A stretch of DNA of 64,000 nucleotides from NCBI GenBank assembly GCA_029204225.1, contig CM055094.1, positions 26,548,541-26,612,540 on the forward strand, written 5' to 3'. The DNA is from Diphasiastrum complanatum (lineage: Eukaryota; Streptophyta; Lycopodiopsida; Lycopodiales; Lycopodiaceae). The position numbers were made by a program, and so were the translations under genes. Position 1 is the stretch's first letter. Each line of letters starts with the position of its first letter. Positions 1-17,497 of the stretch are shown here, piece after piece. The notes under the pieces are model-generated. The model did no database searches, had not been told where the DNA came from, and saw only the letters and a program-made list of their open reading frames with translations.

Positions 1-163
1 GACAGGCTGGGCGAGCAGTTGAGGCTTTGCACGACCATCAGCCTAGAGAGGTATATCAAGATTCAAATTTCAAATATAGTATGTAGACAGTAGTATGCAG
101 TATGTACTATCATGTATTATATAGTATAATTATTAATGTGTCTTCAATCTTGATTCTTGCAAG

Positions 164-372
164 CTTGCGGAGGTCCGGCTCCTTTGGTTGAGCAGGTGGG
201 AGTGGTTTCATAGGCCCCTACATGCCATGGCCCACATACTCCATCCACTTAAGAGGAATGAGGAGCAGTTCACAGATAGGGAGCTCAGGGATGGCTGGAA
301 TGCCTATATTGCATTGTACCCTCGCAAGCTGGTGGTCAAGCTTGGATACTTCTTCTTAGAGATAGCGAGATA
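164..372 (+). pseudogene. hAT-like transposase C-terminal fragment
   Basis: The frame open from about 164 to the stop at 370-372 contains WEWFHRPLHAMAHILHPL followed by EEQFTDRELRDGW. This resembles the segment 'W(D/E)..HRPLHA.A..L.P' found before the dimerisation region of plant hAT-like transposases, which cut and paste DNA in the nucleus. Only about 70 residues are present and there is no ATG at the left edge; the frame is simply open there. A short open stretch at 1-50 in another frame (DRLGEQLRLCTTISLERY) could be an upstream exon ending at a GT (51), but I could not join the two in frame. The fragment runs directly into the 304-bp tandem repeat. It is a remnant, not a functional gene. 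The family call rests on motif memory, with moderate confidence. Confidence 0.5.
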
Positions 373-517
373 GATATGCTAGTTTCTTGTCTTCTTTTCT
401 TTTTACTAGTAAATAAGTCCTTATGCGGACAATGCTCCTCACCTTTTGTACTCTCTTTTGTCTTATGTACCTTTGGGTGCCAAAAGACGTGAATAATAAT
501 AATTCTAATTCTAATTC

Positions 518-521
<4 letters not shown>

Positions 522-595
<74 letters not shown>
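522..595. repeat. (TC)n microsatellite, tract 1
   Basis: An uninterrupted TC run of about 74 bp in the first 304-bp unit. It follows (AATTCT)-like repeats and a TGCCAAAAGACGTGAATAAT motif that resembles the 3' end of the LINE at 3745-3790. Confidence 0.95.
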
Positions 596-597
<2 letters not shown>

Positions 598-816
598 CAC
601 GATAGTACAGTCGAGACTCAAGCAGCTTTTCGTAGCAATTCTCTTCATACCGCTTCTTCTTAGAGATAGCGAGATAGATATGCTAGTTTCTTGTCTTCTT
701 TTCTTTTTACTAGTAAATAAGTCCTTATGCGGACAATGCTCCTCACCTTTTGTACTCTCTTTTGTCTTATGTACCTTTGGGTGCCAAAAGACGTGAATAA
801 TAATAATTCTAATTCT

Positions 817-819
<3 letters not shown>

Positions 820-899
<80 letters not shown>
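820..899. repeat. (TC)n microsatellite, tract 2
   Basis: An uninterrupted TC run of about 80 bp in the second 304-bp unit. The LINE-coding frame begins immediately after it (CCGCACGATAGTACAG). Confidence 0.95.
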
Positions 900-3895
<2,996 letters not shown>

Positions 3896-3896
3896 C

Positions 3897-4107
3897 CAAG
3901 TCGCGATGGCTCCTCTCGCGATGGCTCCAGCTCGCGATGGTGATGGTGCCCCAACCCGTGGCCTAGCTTCAGCTCAGGATGATGCCCTGACGCCCAACAG
4001 TCATCGCTCTAGGTCTGCCATGGATTTACGACGACCTATTGCTGCTTGTGGATTCAGGTTAGCCTCCACGCACCGAGTCCAAACAATTCGATGGTTCGAA
4101 CCGTGAA
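3897..4107 (+). other. Short open frame after the (TC)n, origin unknown
   Basis: An open frame downstream of the tract contains two near-repeats of '[14 protein letters not shown]' type and then RSRSAMDLRRPIAACGFRL, ending at a stop near 4104. A CAG/GTTAG sequence near 4057 could be a splice donor. I do not recognise the product. It could be the 5' end of another mobile element or chance coding. The GC content is higher than in its surroundings. Confidence 0.25.
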
Positions 4108-4862
4108 AGGCGGCTCGAACCACGGTTCGATGCAACCTTTGCTGCCCTAGGAACGCTGCCCTCAAAAGACGTTTTTGGCAAACATCCTTATTATCTTCAG
4201 TAGTTTCTTCTGGCATCTTTGATTTTCCAACATGACCTTGAGGCATCTCCGTTTTTGCAGCAACTTCTATTAGCATCTTTGTTTTGCCACATCATCTTTT
4301 GGCATCTTCATTTTACTTGTAGCTTTCTATATGTTCATTTTCAAGTTTAAACAATCGGTGCAAACACTACCTCTTATGAGTCGAGGAGAGTTATGGACAA
4401 TCAAACGAGGTAAGGAGTTTTAGAGGAGCTACAACCACCTTCAACTTATTAAAATTTAAAAAGACACATGTCCAAGGCACAGCACTCAAGGATAAGGGGA
4501 CCAAACCAAACTGCCCAATTCAAGAAGGTTCAATTCTGCTCATACGTAAATGTGACATTTGTGATCGTACACCTACCTTTGAGCTTTCATTTGGAAACTA
4601 CTTGTATTATTTTCTTCATGCAAGACTTGTTTAAGAGATGTTCCACTTCAATCATCTCTTTCTTTCAATCAACTTCAACAACCACTTGTTCGATGTGCTT
4701 TCATGAAAATCCATTTTGAAGACGTTCCACTTCAATTCTCACTTTGAATGCATACACAATTCATTCAACCATACAAATAAAGTATAAAAACTTTCATACC
4801 AAAAGGTTCGTGTATATTGAGGTAACTTCAAATAGCAAAGAATTTACTATTATCAAGCATAC
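4108..4862. other. Intergenic or intronic AT-rich stretch, no gene seen
   Basis: I found no continuation of the SPIKE1 coding sequence on the minus strand here. The stretch has an inverted GGTTCGAACC/GGCTCGAACC pair near 4088-4125 and a locally repeated GTTCCACTTCAAT element (near 4640 and 4725). Confidence 0.5.
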
Positions 4863-4938
4863 CTTCACACCTTCTTGAAGATAATGAGGAAGTAAGTCTC
4901 TTACAATCGGCAAACTTCCATCAGATGATCGCAAGAGT
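4863..4938 (-). CDS. SPK1: SPK1 exon 13, last exon seen (residues 596-621)
   Basis: The acceptor is TCTCTCAG/ACTCTT and the donor is GTGAAG/GTATGC. It encodes [20 protein letters not shown] then QEGVK, matching the SPK1 segment 'SLPVMRELVPHYLQE'. The next expected block (the '...YLEDGK..F.LRLRLCSS' region) was not found between 1 and 4862. Confidence 0.85.
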
Positions 4939-7900
4939 CTGAGAGAACAAAGAAATAAAAAACTTAGCCTTCTTACTGAGATGTCAATCACAAAAAAATA
5001 GTGATAGAATTTGTTAATGAAACGTTAAACAAAGAGAGTCTAGGCTAAAATTGCTAGCAACATGTTTTCATGCAAAATCTAGAGGCACCTCAACAACAAT
5101 TAACTAGGATCTTCAATAAGTATATATAAACCACTCTCAAACATGGACTTGTTAATTTAACATTACTAAACTTCTAGTAGGCATAATAGGACCCATACCT
5201 ACATCTTTCGATATTTGATCCCAAAAAAAACAAGGTAAGAACCATTTCAACAAATTAAACCAATGTTTTGTGGACCTTTTAAAAAAGCCTTCTCGAAATG
5301 GGTTTATAATGGCAACGTTGAGAAAGAAACGGCAAAACGGTTGTAGGGCTTCCTTTTTGGGTTGCTGGGAGGGGGTGATTTTATTTCTAACCTTCTATTA
5401 TGTCAAAAACAAGTGCCTTTTTAGTGTTTAAGCAATGTATATTACAATTAATCAACGAGCGATCTTGAATCCTGACTCAAGAGTCAAGACTCCCAAGTCC
5501 CACCAAATACCTATTGTCATGATCCGTACTATATAGTACATACATTGATGGAAATCATAGAACCCACGGTTCCAAGAACCGTGGGTCTTAGGAACCGTGG
5601 AGTGAACTGTACCACGGTTCATGAACCGTGGTACGGTTCATGTAATTAATTCATTATTTTTTTTGGCCCATTTCCCCCGAAACCCATGGTTAAAAAAAAA
5701 TTAATTAATTAATTTATTAATGCACGGTTCACCACGGTTCTTGAACCCAAACTTTATGAACCGTACGGTTCACTGTACGGTTTCAAGAACCGTGGTGAAC
5801 TGTGGACGGTTCATGGGAACTATGTTTGAAATATAGTTTTCATGAACCGTGGTTCAAAGTTGAAACTGCCTCAAACCACAGTTTGAATTGAACGAATCCT
5901 TTGGTTCTGGTTCCAATCAGATTTTGGTTTGAAGTGGAGAAAGAAAAAATGCCCAATTTACTGTTGACTACTAATTTTAATATTTTAGAGTGATTTGAAT
6001 TTTGAATATTGTGATTTGTGTTTGAACTTTTATCACTCTTGGTCCACTAATGATTCATGAAGTTGGACTTTGGCATTTTCAGAATAGATCATTCATGTTT
6101 GTTCAATGGCATAAGAGTTTGTTCGCAGTTCAAATTGCTCAACAAGCATGTAGACAGATCAATGCGCATGTTATGAGCACAATAGTTATTAGTAGTCATA
6201 TATAGAGTGTTGTGAATAGCATTCGCATTCAGAAACTATTTTTATAAGAATTTCAGAAGGCCTAGGAATAAAGAAAAAACCCCAAAAAAAAAAACATGAG
6301 TTGAACTGGTCAAATCGGGCCGATTCGAATCAGCTGGAAACACTAGTTTGAAACATGGCGAAACGATTATAGGCTTTCTTGGGAGGGATTTTATTTCTAG
6401 CTTCTATTATAGCAAAAACAAGTGATTTTTAGTGTTTAGGCAATGTAGATAACAATTGGTCAACGATGAATCTTGAACCTTGACTCGAGAGTCAGAACTC
6501 CCAAGTTAATGCTAACACCTATTGATCCATATTACATACTACACACATTGATGCATTGGGACAGAATCAGTCAAATTGTTTTAGGGTTTTTTTTCTTTTT
6601 TTCTTTTCTCCTTTGCTTTTTTTTTTTTTGGAGGGGCGGGGGGGGGGATATTTACTTTCAAGGTCTTTCTGCACCTGCACATTTTGGAATCATCAAAATT
6701 CGTTTTCTTTTAACTAAACATCTATCTAAGGACAAAAACCTCATTGTGAAGTCAATCAACCTATTCCTTCACTACAAATGAGGGACATGCCAACCAATTA
6801 ACGCCTCATCTAAAAGAGCCTTACTACATAGCTCATAGTTAGCGTGATACGACCAGAAATTTATCCCTGCATCCCTTTGTCCGAGTTGAAATGTGGTGGA
6901 ATATCAAAGCAATGTATCTTCCATGTCATTGCTAAAATGATTTATAGATTTCTGACCAGATTAAAAATTCATATATATAAAGTCTCAAGTCCACAGACCA
7001 AGTAAAGGAAGTTCCAAAGAGATCTCTTTCCTAAGATGTGAAAACTACAAGTTCAAAGATCTGCACTGTATCTTTTACTTGAGAATGATATCTTGTAGAT
7101 TGAACGACTTTATGTTAGGGGAATGAACAACAAAAGACCAAATTGGGCATACATACTGAGCGCCCACAGACAAAGGCAAGACTGAATATCCCACTACAAC
7201 CTGCAATGCAACATAGGATACAAGCATAGACAGAGATTAGCAAATACTGCAGGTGTTTTTGTAGTGGTTTGGACTAAGGACCACTTTTCCAAAAAAAGAA
7301 TTGTACTTTATGCAGGACAAGATCAATCTCTTGAATTTTCTGACTAAATTTAGTAATAAATATTACCGGTTTTGGTGCCTCCAACTTCATTTGAAGGTCC
7401 ACATGGAAAAATGTGAAAAGAAGATGGTGCTGAGAACTGAGAACAGCCGGAAGCCTAACTTTGAATTCATCGTGGTAGTGTGCCATTCTTGTATTTACAG
7501 CAATCTGAGAATAGGCACAGCTTTCCATGGACCCATTGGTTACCCTTGGGAAAATTCCCTGCAAGACCCACTCAAAGATATGCCATGAAATAACCATAAC
7601 ATCAATCAAAGATTTTATGATTGTATACAGTATATAACTAGCATCGTACCAATCACAGTGTAAACTTACTTCTATTGCCAGTTTAGAAAGATCTGTGTCA
7701 TCCTTCTTCAACTCCATCCGAACAAAGAGATTTCGCTTCCGACTTAGGCTCACTGATTGAGGATAAGCATATAAGCAGTGCACAAGCTGTGTAAAAGGCT
7801 CATTTTTGGCAAACATTCGAAATTCAAGAGCATGAAACTGCAACCACAACATGAGGAAGTCCAATGAATCATATAACAAATAAGTTCGAGTTAACAACAG

Positions 7901-10900
7901 AGTATAGCATCATGTAAGACAATCATGGAAACAAATTAAAGATCATTAACTTCTTGCTAGCTTTATAAAGATCAATAAGTAGATCCTCTACCAGATCCCA
8001 GGCCCTCCTCCAAAGGAACTGCAAGCTAAGTCTCCTACAAAGAACTCAGGAAACTCCCAAATATGGACTGGCAAATGACTACTGGAGCAAGGTCTAGTCT
8101 AGATGGTTCTTGATACCTCACCCTGGCACATAGGTGCAAACAGCAGAGGCCTACTAGTGGATAAGCCTCAATTAAACCGTATGGCTGACTCACAGAACCA
8201 AAGACCCAAGAATAATAAATAGAACCTTAAAATTTATAATTTCCATGGGTCCAAATAAACAAGGCTTCAATAACGCAATAACAGAAATGTAGATATACTG
8301 CATTTGTAGGATGAAGTGATAGGACACAAGCAAGTCACTTTCCACCACTGATATGTCAGACATTAATGACAAGTCTTTATTTTACAACATCCCTGCCAAT
8401 GTCACACCTCAACAAAAACCTCCCTCAATATTTTTGGGACACAGTTCTTATTACCATGATAACTGGTTAATCTTCAGCATTCACAGATTATTTCATTTTA
8501 TCAGATACACAGAATGCTAATTAAAATAACAAGACACCTCAAATATCGTAACCGGGATCTTCAAGCTATCATTTAAAACAATTCCCAATTTAAAAGATTG
8601 ATATGTAGACCATATGAAAGAGCTCCAAGAAACATTCGTATGTTGAATGGCTATCTTTTATTTTCTATGTCCATGTGTGCTTAAGTGGAATAAAACTCCG
8701 GACATCAAGTAAGGAGGGAGCCATCAACCAACACAGTTTATTGTTGGATGATTTCTACCCAAAATGACACAAGCACAACCAATTTCAGCAAGTTTTTGCT
8801 TGATATGGAAATTAAAAACTGCAGCTACCTACAAGGAAAAGCTTGGAACTTACATCGGACACAGTGGCTTCTGAGATGCGAGCACTTGGTAATTGATGTT
8901 CTTCCAAGCTACCACTCTTGAGAGCTGCCCGTTCAATATGTCCATTACTTGCACCGTGACTATGAACACTACCTTGATGGCCAGCATTTTTTTGATCTAT
9001 TGTATCAAACCTTCTGAGAACATCTACTGTTGCATTGATAGGGCTACTGCTTTCGCAAAAACTTTCAATAGTCACATCGTCTGCTGGAAGGCGCTCTACT
9101 TCAAGACGCAGTGTGCACTTCACAGGTTTATGAACTTTATGCTTCGGATCCTGTCAATTAACATTTCTCAAATCAGGATTCAGAATGCTTGTTACCATTA
9201 CAACAATAAACTCTCTTCCACAAAGACGAATAGGCATACTAAACTGTAGCATCGCTCCACTGCATATGAAAATATCCCGAGGAACTTTTAGCCTCTCAGA
9301 CATTGCACCTTGCAAAGAGCTTAAAGGCAATAGAAGCAGCAGACAAATATTATTCAAAGCAATCCACCTTGACACCAGCTGAAGTTGCAATTATTGAATT
9401 ACAGTTAAGCAACTACATTACCACACCAGACCTTATGTTTTTGCATGGTAAGTATAATGTATTGTAAGAGTATAGTTCAGATGTAACTAGCTGATATTGG
9501 AAGTATATCACTATAGAGCCTGAACTTTCTCTCACTGATCTTGGTACTGCGATGAATATAACAAGAAATCCAGAGAATCAGCTGGGATTCCTCCATTTTC
9601 ATCAACCTAGACTAACCCTTTAGGCTATTGTGGCATGCAACTTTTCATGATAATCACAACGCTTGCTGTTTGCTGTCTCAAAAAGTCTGTTTTTCAGAAT
9701 TCAACTTGAGCTGGCTCACCTATTTTACGTGAATTCACAATGGTACGGTAGACCTTGGCCGAAATCGTGCCAATGCAACAAATTCTTCCTTTATCTCTTC
9801 CACTTACTCCCATCCATCCCTTCATTCTTGGGTTACTCTAACAGTGAGAGACTATCAGCTCTATCTTTAAACCTCTTCTTTTGTTGCTTGAAACTTATAA
9901 AAATAATAGAAAATATGTATTGGTTGTCAACTTGTCAGTAGTCACCTACCCCGTCTCTTCAAGTGTTGCTTGCACTGTGGTCCACTAAGATGTTAAGGTA
10001 AGACTAAAGAACATAACGGAGCCTATTACAATGGATGAAACACAAATAAATACTAAATAGAACTTTTGAACAGCTCTGTAGTGCTAAAACAAACACCCTT
10101 GCAATAAAATTCATAGAGACAATGAGGTGAAATAGTAAGCTGCTCTCGTCCTTTCATCAGCATTCTCCTATTGTAGCAATCTATTTGGACCACTAGAATT
10201 TTGTAGCAACATAGATCGTGCACATGGTCCTGTAGATTCCACAGATACATTACTAAAATTGTGTTTTGAATCTGTTTATGCACAAATAGAACAAACTTTC
10301 TGTTGTTCTTCGATAGTGGAATGGTCCGAGGAAGAGTGTGAAGAGACTAACAAAGTTTCAAAATTATAATTTACAACAAAGCATCCTTTTCAACTCGGAT
10401 AAAATGCTTTCAGCAAATTTGAACCCTTCCATGATGCTGTATGGAACTACCCAATCTTTCACAAACATAAGTATATGTACCTGAAGCCAATCCTCGTTAT
10501 AGCATTCTTTGACTCGATTCAGTCCCGGAATCTCAACAACCACAGGGGAATTGCAAGACTCACGCATTTGCTTGCCTCCTAAAAAGCTCTTCCCATCGAT
10601 ATTTTGGTCAAATGTAGTTGCTCCTAGGAGCCCAGGAGCTGACGGGCTGCCAGGTGATGAAACGCCTCCACTTCCTGCAGTGTTAGCATCAAAGAGAGGT
10701 ACAATAGCCCAGGCAAATGGTTCTTTGAAAGGCATAATCCTTGCCCAGACCTGTAACCGCTGTTTTTCCCTTTCAGTCAAATGTACCTGTGAAAACCGTG
10801 GAGCATATAAGAAGATCATATCAATTTCACTTTACTGCTACTGAAGCATAAGACTGAGAATGAACAGCCCCAATCATGCCTGGAAAAAACAAACTGAAGC

Positions 10901-13900
10901 TTCACTAACAGTCTCAAGATCAAAATATAGAAGACTAACAATGAAGACAGATGTGCAAGAGGGCAATTGGGACCAAATATAAGAAAAATTAAATTTAGCC
11001 AGGAATCCGGGTATTGGAAGCTTTTGATCATGGTCTCCCCTTCAACAGCTGCATAGCTCATCTGGAGCCATGCGAAGAGCTTTTACCATCACCCAAATCA
11101 AATGGTGAAATGAAAGAAGCAGAGCTTGAATAAGGCCAAGAATGCAAGCTCTGCTCCTTAGGTATGTGTAGGATGAGAAAAGCTCAATCCGCAACTGGGA
11201 ACATATGAAATGAGTGTTGACTCACTTTTGTCTTCTTGAAGTTCATACCGAGTCTTTACCATACACATGCTAGAAATAATTATTAATTAGTACCCTCTAA
11301 TGTCATAGTTTATTGTTTAGTCTAATTTTTAGACATCATACTCTTTTAACTACAAGTTGATTACATACTATAGCAGATTTATAGCATGTTTCCTAGAATA
11401 GTGCATAAGGCCTCTAATTTTGCACATGTAGGAGGCCCTAACTTCATTATAGGCATGGTGCTTATGTAGGTCAAGTGCAATACTTCTCTTGAGGATTTGT
11501 TTTCTTTATTGTGTTTAACTCTTGTTATATCTTTGGTGGATGCTAGTAGGATTTGGTTATTCCAAAGAGTGTAATCGTTGTTACCTTCTCACATAGTATA
11601 GAGGAAGGCTAGGTTCAACAATCCAGGAGCCTTAACAAGAGCAGAGGAGTGGATCTTGGCAATTTGTTGTCTTTATGTTTTTATGCAGGTGGAGAAAATA
11701 GTTACGAATATATGATAATGATTTTTTATCATTCATCTATGCAAAGTGATTTTGTAAACCTATGAAGGTGGTAAATTGTGGACATCACAAGGAGACATTA
11801 CTTGTTTTACATGTAAGAGCCAAGTGTGTTAAACAACATCACCTTGCTCTTTGTTGGATTCACTTTCAACTCTTCTCTTAGAAAAAAAGGTGAGTTGTGT
11901 ATCAATGTATCTCATCTCTTGTCAAAACAACTATCTAAAATGACACAAGTATTGTACAATTGATAAGCAAAACCTTGTAATTATTGATCACAAAAAAGTA
12001 CACCAACTCGAAGAACATCCCATTAACGGTGGCAAACACATGTAAAGGTGTAGTAGTTATCGAGTTTCATGAGATGACCAATTATTTGGAACGGGTGAAT
12101 GATGCTAGTGCACCAAGGGGATGGAAAGTGAGACATCACATCCATATTAAAGAGGTTAGCAAGTCTTCTATCAACTATACTACCACCCCATCAGCATCCA
12201 CATAGCCTCTCAACTTAGGCAAATCAAACCGTCTTGAGTGAACTAGACCAAGATCAAGCATGCCTTTCACGTACCTTAGAATGCGTCTAGCTGCTTTCCA
12301 ATGTTCCAAGCTAGGTGATGCCATAAATTAACTCACAAGACTCACAGCATAACAAATGTCTGGTCTAGTAGTGGTGAGGTATATGAGACTACCAACAAGT
12401 TGTCGATACAATGTGCAATCAACAAGACAACTCTCATCAAACCGCTCACGAACATTTGCAAGCTATTCGCCATGCCGCTCATTGCTATGTGAACCAATTC
12501 GACATCCCTAATGGGTTCCCCAATGGCGACTATCTAGTCTCTCAATTCCTTTATCCTGGTGAAGAAGGATCCCATAGTTTCATTGTCCTCCATCCTAATG
12601 GTGTTCAATCTTGACTTCAAGAACATTGCACGAGATGGATTGGCGGTTTGAAATTGTGTTCTTAAGGCTTCCCAAGCCCCTTTGGCTGTCACCACGTCAC
12701 CTATGTGGGTGATCACATGATCTTTCACCAATAAATTGATCAAAAATAGCGCTCTGTACGCCTTCCATTCATAAGCCCTCATGTCAGCTGGAGTGTTCGG
12801 CCTCACCTCGATGCCCGCAACGATGTCCCACAGCTCTTTCTCCATAAGAATGCTCTTCATTTTGAATTTCCAGATGTTGTAGTTGGATGCCCCATCCAAC
12901 TTGCTTGGCTAACCCAAAATTGCCTCATTGATGTTGGCCATCTCCAAATTGCCCAAAACTCCACCTGTAGGCTAAAAAGGGTATGCGATGTCAGAATTCA
13001 AAAATAAAGACCTGCACTTTTTAGCTTACTAGGTCACCCGCCACTTTGTCGCCAAATCAGAAGCCAATTTCCAAAATGCCTTTAGGCACACGCTCCTACC
13101 TCGGCGCTCCCTGAAAGGGGAAAATTACTTTTGGCATCCACCAAGCACTTCTCCACAGCAATACCTTTGTTTTGGCATACCAAACTTGCAGGTACAGTCG
13201 GGGTGCCCTTTGTTTGGAGGCTATAGCCTTTCGTTTGGCCAAAAACGGCTTAAGGACATGAAAATAAGGGGTTTTCTAGCTTTTGAACTGTTTCTTCAAA
13301 TTGAAGAAACTTTACTCTTAACAAAATTTGGACCCAACTTTTACTTCACTTCGAAAAAAATTTAAGAAGTTGGAAGTGTACTTTACACTTCGGAACCCTT
13401 CAAAAATGGATTTAACCAAGTCCAGGGGCTAGGGCTAATCCAAGGGTTCTTAACAGCTTAATCTCCACCGTTCATGCTTGAAAACCCCAATCCAATGGAC
13501 TGCAATGAGTCTGTGCACTAAGAATGAGCCCTTGAGGCACAGGACACTCAAACACGCTACGACTAGATCATGGTTCAGCGCACGTGGGAGGCCGCGACCT
13601 CCTCCTTCACGCCATCTCTGTTTTCTCTTCACAAATGGATATGGCTGGGGCTTAAAAAAGTGCAGACCTCCTCTCCCTACAGCTCGCAGCCCTCTACGGC
13701 AGACTGTGGCCAGATTCGCTTGTCCAGGGCGCCCTCAAGCATGCTATATGGAGAAAAAAACAGGGTTTTATGCTCTGAAACCCTTGCCTGGAGGTTGTAG
13801 CCCTTGTTGACACAAATTCACCCCTTTGAATTTTTCAACCTCTTTCCACCTCCTCTGAGGTCGCTGAGGTCACCCTACAGCCAGTGAGGTACTGTATCAA

Positions 13901-16695
13901 ACAGCTTGCCAATTGGTGAAAAAACGAGTGCACACCAACCATAAACACCTTCTCAAAAATTCTTCCCCCTGAGAACTCAGATTTTAGACAGCCCGTAACT
14001 TTTTAACTCTGACAAAAATTCTCACTCACCATTACAGTGAGAGGCTTTACCCTCCCTACCTCTGAGCAATCAAACGAATCCTCACTTGTCCGATTTGGCC
14101 CAACACAGGCGAACAACCGACTCCACCGTTCCTAGACCAGCTTCTCCATTCGCTCAAATCGTTGTGAATTTGATTCAAATTTTCCACCTCGTTCTTGTCT
14201 AGTGATTGCTATCACCTGGCTCTAATACCAAGTTGACAACGGCGTTACTGATTGATGCAATCACCACCACTTCCAAAAGCACTTCAAGACAAGAATCACA
14301 GGATTGCTCTCACACCATCAAACTGTATATTCACACTATTACACATGCAAGTACAAGTTAGTCTAATTAATAACAACTAAAGGGCTCGAGAAAGATCGGC
14401 CCACCGTCTAGAAAACTAGAAAGAGAAAGTTGTCGTCAAATATGGCAAGTGATCGTCACATTCTTACACGTTAATTATTGCCATTTCAAGTATCCAATGA
14501 TAGGTGAGTGCAAAACCAAAACTTGTAGCAAACAACTTATTTAACCTAAAAGATTCAACACGAAGTCTCAATATGGTTATATATATCACAAATGTTCAAT
14601 AAACTCACAAGCAAAGTGCAACCTTATGCCAAAAGTGTCTCAATCACCATATTATTTAGGCAACATGAATGGTTTAAATTTGAAAACCAATAAACATGAT
14701 CCTTTTTCTTGATAACAAGCATATATTGGTTCTTTACAGTTAACTCATGACAAAAAGTTGTTCAAAGTAAACCACCTAGTACTTTATACAACATAAAAGC
14801 ATCAACAATTAACATCTATAGCAACAACAACACTAACAAGAAAAAATTATCAAGAAGCGTTACAATCTTATTCAACAGAAAGCACATTTGTTTGAACTTA
14901 CAGGTTCTTTGCGGGAATAGACCGAAGCTTTGACACCTCCATCCTCCGTAGCGTGTTTTTCTAGTTGTATTAGCATGCAAACTGCTGGCGATGGTGAATC
15001 CAATGAGAAAATTGCTCGTCTCTCCAAGCTCATTGTCTCCTGATACATAATACAAGTAAACCAATAGCTATTGTAGAAAAACAAAAGCAAGAGTTTAATG
15101 ATTACGTTGCAAAAGAATCTGCTTGAAAATTTACCATCATACTCTTGCTTTCTCTACAACACTATAAAGCCAGAGTATTTAAACATTGACATTTTATTTT
15201 TCCATATGTTTCTTGAGTTTAAAGGTCAATGAACCTTGTTCAAAAACTTCTGCTGATACGAAATGAAATTAAAACCAAACCACTACAAACTTGTGAGACG
15301 TGTACCATGAGTCAAACATAAATGAGGGGATATTATTGACAAATGCTCCATTCACTTTATTCTTGAGGTTGTTCACATATTTGAGGTGCATGTGAGTAAT
15401 GATGATCCACTTACTACTTCAATTTTCAAATGTCTTACAAATTCATTATAGCTCATTCTACCATTACGTCCATAAAACAATCGTATAATATTATGTATGA
15501 GCCCAAAAAGCTCATCCTACATGTTGCCTTGGACTGCATTTTGCAATCCAAGTTAAATTTTGGAAAGCCATTTCTTGTTTGTGGAAAAAATTCTTTGCTT
15601 GACTACTTGTAGTATCAACAAATCGATGTTACATAAATTCAAACTTAACTCTAGAAGCATTAGAACATAGGTCCTTTGGATCAACCAAACTCTTCTATAT
15701 AAATGATGGACTAATTATAGTTCGAACTTCTTCACTCTATTCAATTTTCTACACATAGACTGTTTTATCTTTCCACAACTACTAAATTCGCAATACCAAT
15801 AAAAATCTATACACCACAACAATCATTTCTTGACTTTCAACAAATATAGTACAAAATGATAATCAAATCAAATCTAAAAATGTCCAAAACAAACATACCA
15901 TGAGATAGCCAACAAAAAGGTGGCTTAATGAATAGCTAATTGGACAAATCACTAGAGTGACAAGTCAATGTGACAATTAGTCCTTCCTCAATGAAAGCCA
16001 ACGAATAAATAGAGCTTGTACTCGGCATAAAAAAGCACAAGCTTTCCTTACATAATGGCATGTTCTTCAAACTCCAAAATTTAATGTTGAACTTCAATTG
16101 TACCATCACAAACATCACCAACCTATTCATAGCATAGATTGGTTATTTTTTATAACCTACCCCATATCCACCACCACGTGCAGCCCAACATTGGATTTTC
16201 CTAATTTTTTTTATTTTACACAGTTTCTATGCTTTGGTTAATAATAATAATGTATTCACCTTCTATGATTAGCATAATAATGTGATGTGTGCAAAGGGAA
16301 TTTCAAGTTTCAGCAAAAGCAACTATCAGACCTATAGTTTGTGTCAGATGTGTAGTTTAGTCAGAGCCTAACTACCAAAAAAAATGGGTAGCAAGATATC
16401 AACATAGGATAATTGAAAATCAAAATCCATCAATACGATATCTACATTCTACAATTATGTTTTTTCATCATGCCAGCCTTGGATCGTCTTCATATGAGCT
16501 TATCCAAAACGTTCAAGACATGTTAATTGATAAAATAACTGGCCTAACCAAGTGATGATGAGCGTTATGAAAAGATATTCATCTCCAAAAGACAATAGCA
16601 TCTAAATCTTCATTGGTAGGCCACCTCAAGCTCAAATGCACATACAATTCAATTGTTGCTAACACTTGTTTGGTAGTTCAAGAAATTTATAAAGA

Positions 16696-16777
<82 letters not shown>

Positions 16778-17445
16778 GAATCCTATTTTATCAAGATACT
16801 CCCTATGCTACTGTCGAACATGGTTAAATTTAGATGCCTACTATGGTTGTTTTTAACAAGTCTGACCTAGAGAATTATAACCCTATTGGTGAAACATATA
16901 TAACCAAATCAACAATAATCTTGTAAAGACGTTTTTTTTTAAAGGGGGGTTATTGGAAGATGTGATGACTTGCCCTACAAGTTTGTGATGAACGGTGAGG
17001 ATTTGTCCTTCCTCAATGCTTTGAATCCAACGATGGGCATCATAGTCCATAGAGTGCCTTGTTTGAACTTGAAGAAACTATAAAGGATGAGATGGAGCAA
17101 CGATGGACTCCTCTCTCTTATGCCTTTTCCTTCTTCTTTCTCTTCCAAATGCTATTTGCTAGGAGCAAACAAGCTCATTCACAGCCTGCATACAGTGGAG
17201 CGCTGGTCCATAAGGAAGTAATTCGACATTTGGAGCTCAGTTCTATCAGTTTTCAAATATGTAAGAGGCCGTTGGAGAGCGATCTACCTCTAGTCTGATT
17301 GTATACTCTTCAAAAGTGGTTTTTGATATGTATTTCAGGGTTTTCAAGGCATATTATTGTTGTTGTCTTTGAATTGAATATTAAACCAAAAAGAGCAGTT
17401 GATATGAACAAAGGTAGGAGCCAGCGATGGATCCTAGAAATGTGC

Positions 17446-17497
<52 letters not shown>

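Larger units (their letters stand above)
7201..10480. other. SPK1 introns 8-11 (between exons 8 and 12)
   Basis: Introns of 166 bp (7201-7366), 111 bp (7559-7669), about 1.0 kb (7838-8853) and 1.3 kb (9151-10480) separate exons 8 to 12. I see no genes or clear mobile elements in them. Confidence 0.6.
12180..14488 (-). mobile_element. Copia-type LTR retrotransposon D (-), internally deleted, in SPK1 intron 7
   Basis: Reading the minus strand, a 5' LTR (about 14488-14235) ends GTTGTCA. A primer-binding site follows (TTGGTATTAGAGCC, about 14231-14218), then a roughly 1.3-kb leader, gag (12899-12534), and an abrupt jump to the C-terminal part of Copia reverse transcriptase at about 12435-12190 ([19 protein letters not shown] type, then YVDADG). 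Protease, integrase and most RT are missing. No 3' LTR was recognised. A second family member in the opposite orientation is at 35382-38347. The element lies antisense to nothing: it shares the strand of SPK1 and sits inside its intron. Confidence 0.75.

Noticed and set aside
4088-4125. GGTTCGAACC resembling a polymerase III B box, hence a tRNA or SINE
   Set aside because: There is no matching A box at the right distance and no cloverleaf. The motif belongs to the wider ACGGTTC palindrome cluster.
13450-13810. Overlapping open frames on both strands in the Copia D leader
   Set aside because: The same leader in the plus-strand D copy (37380-38030) does not keep these frames open, so they are chance.
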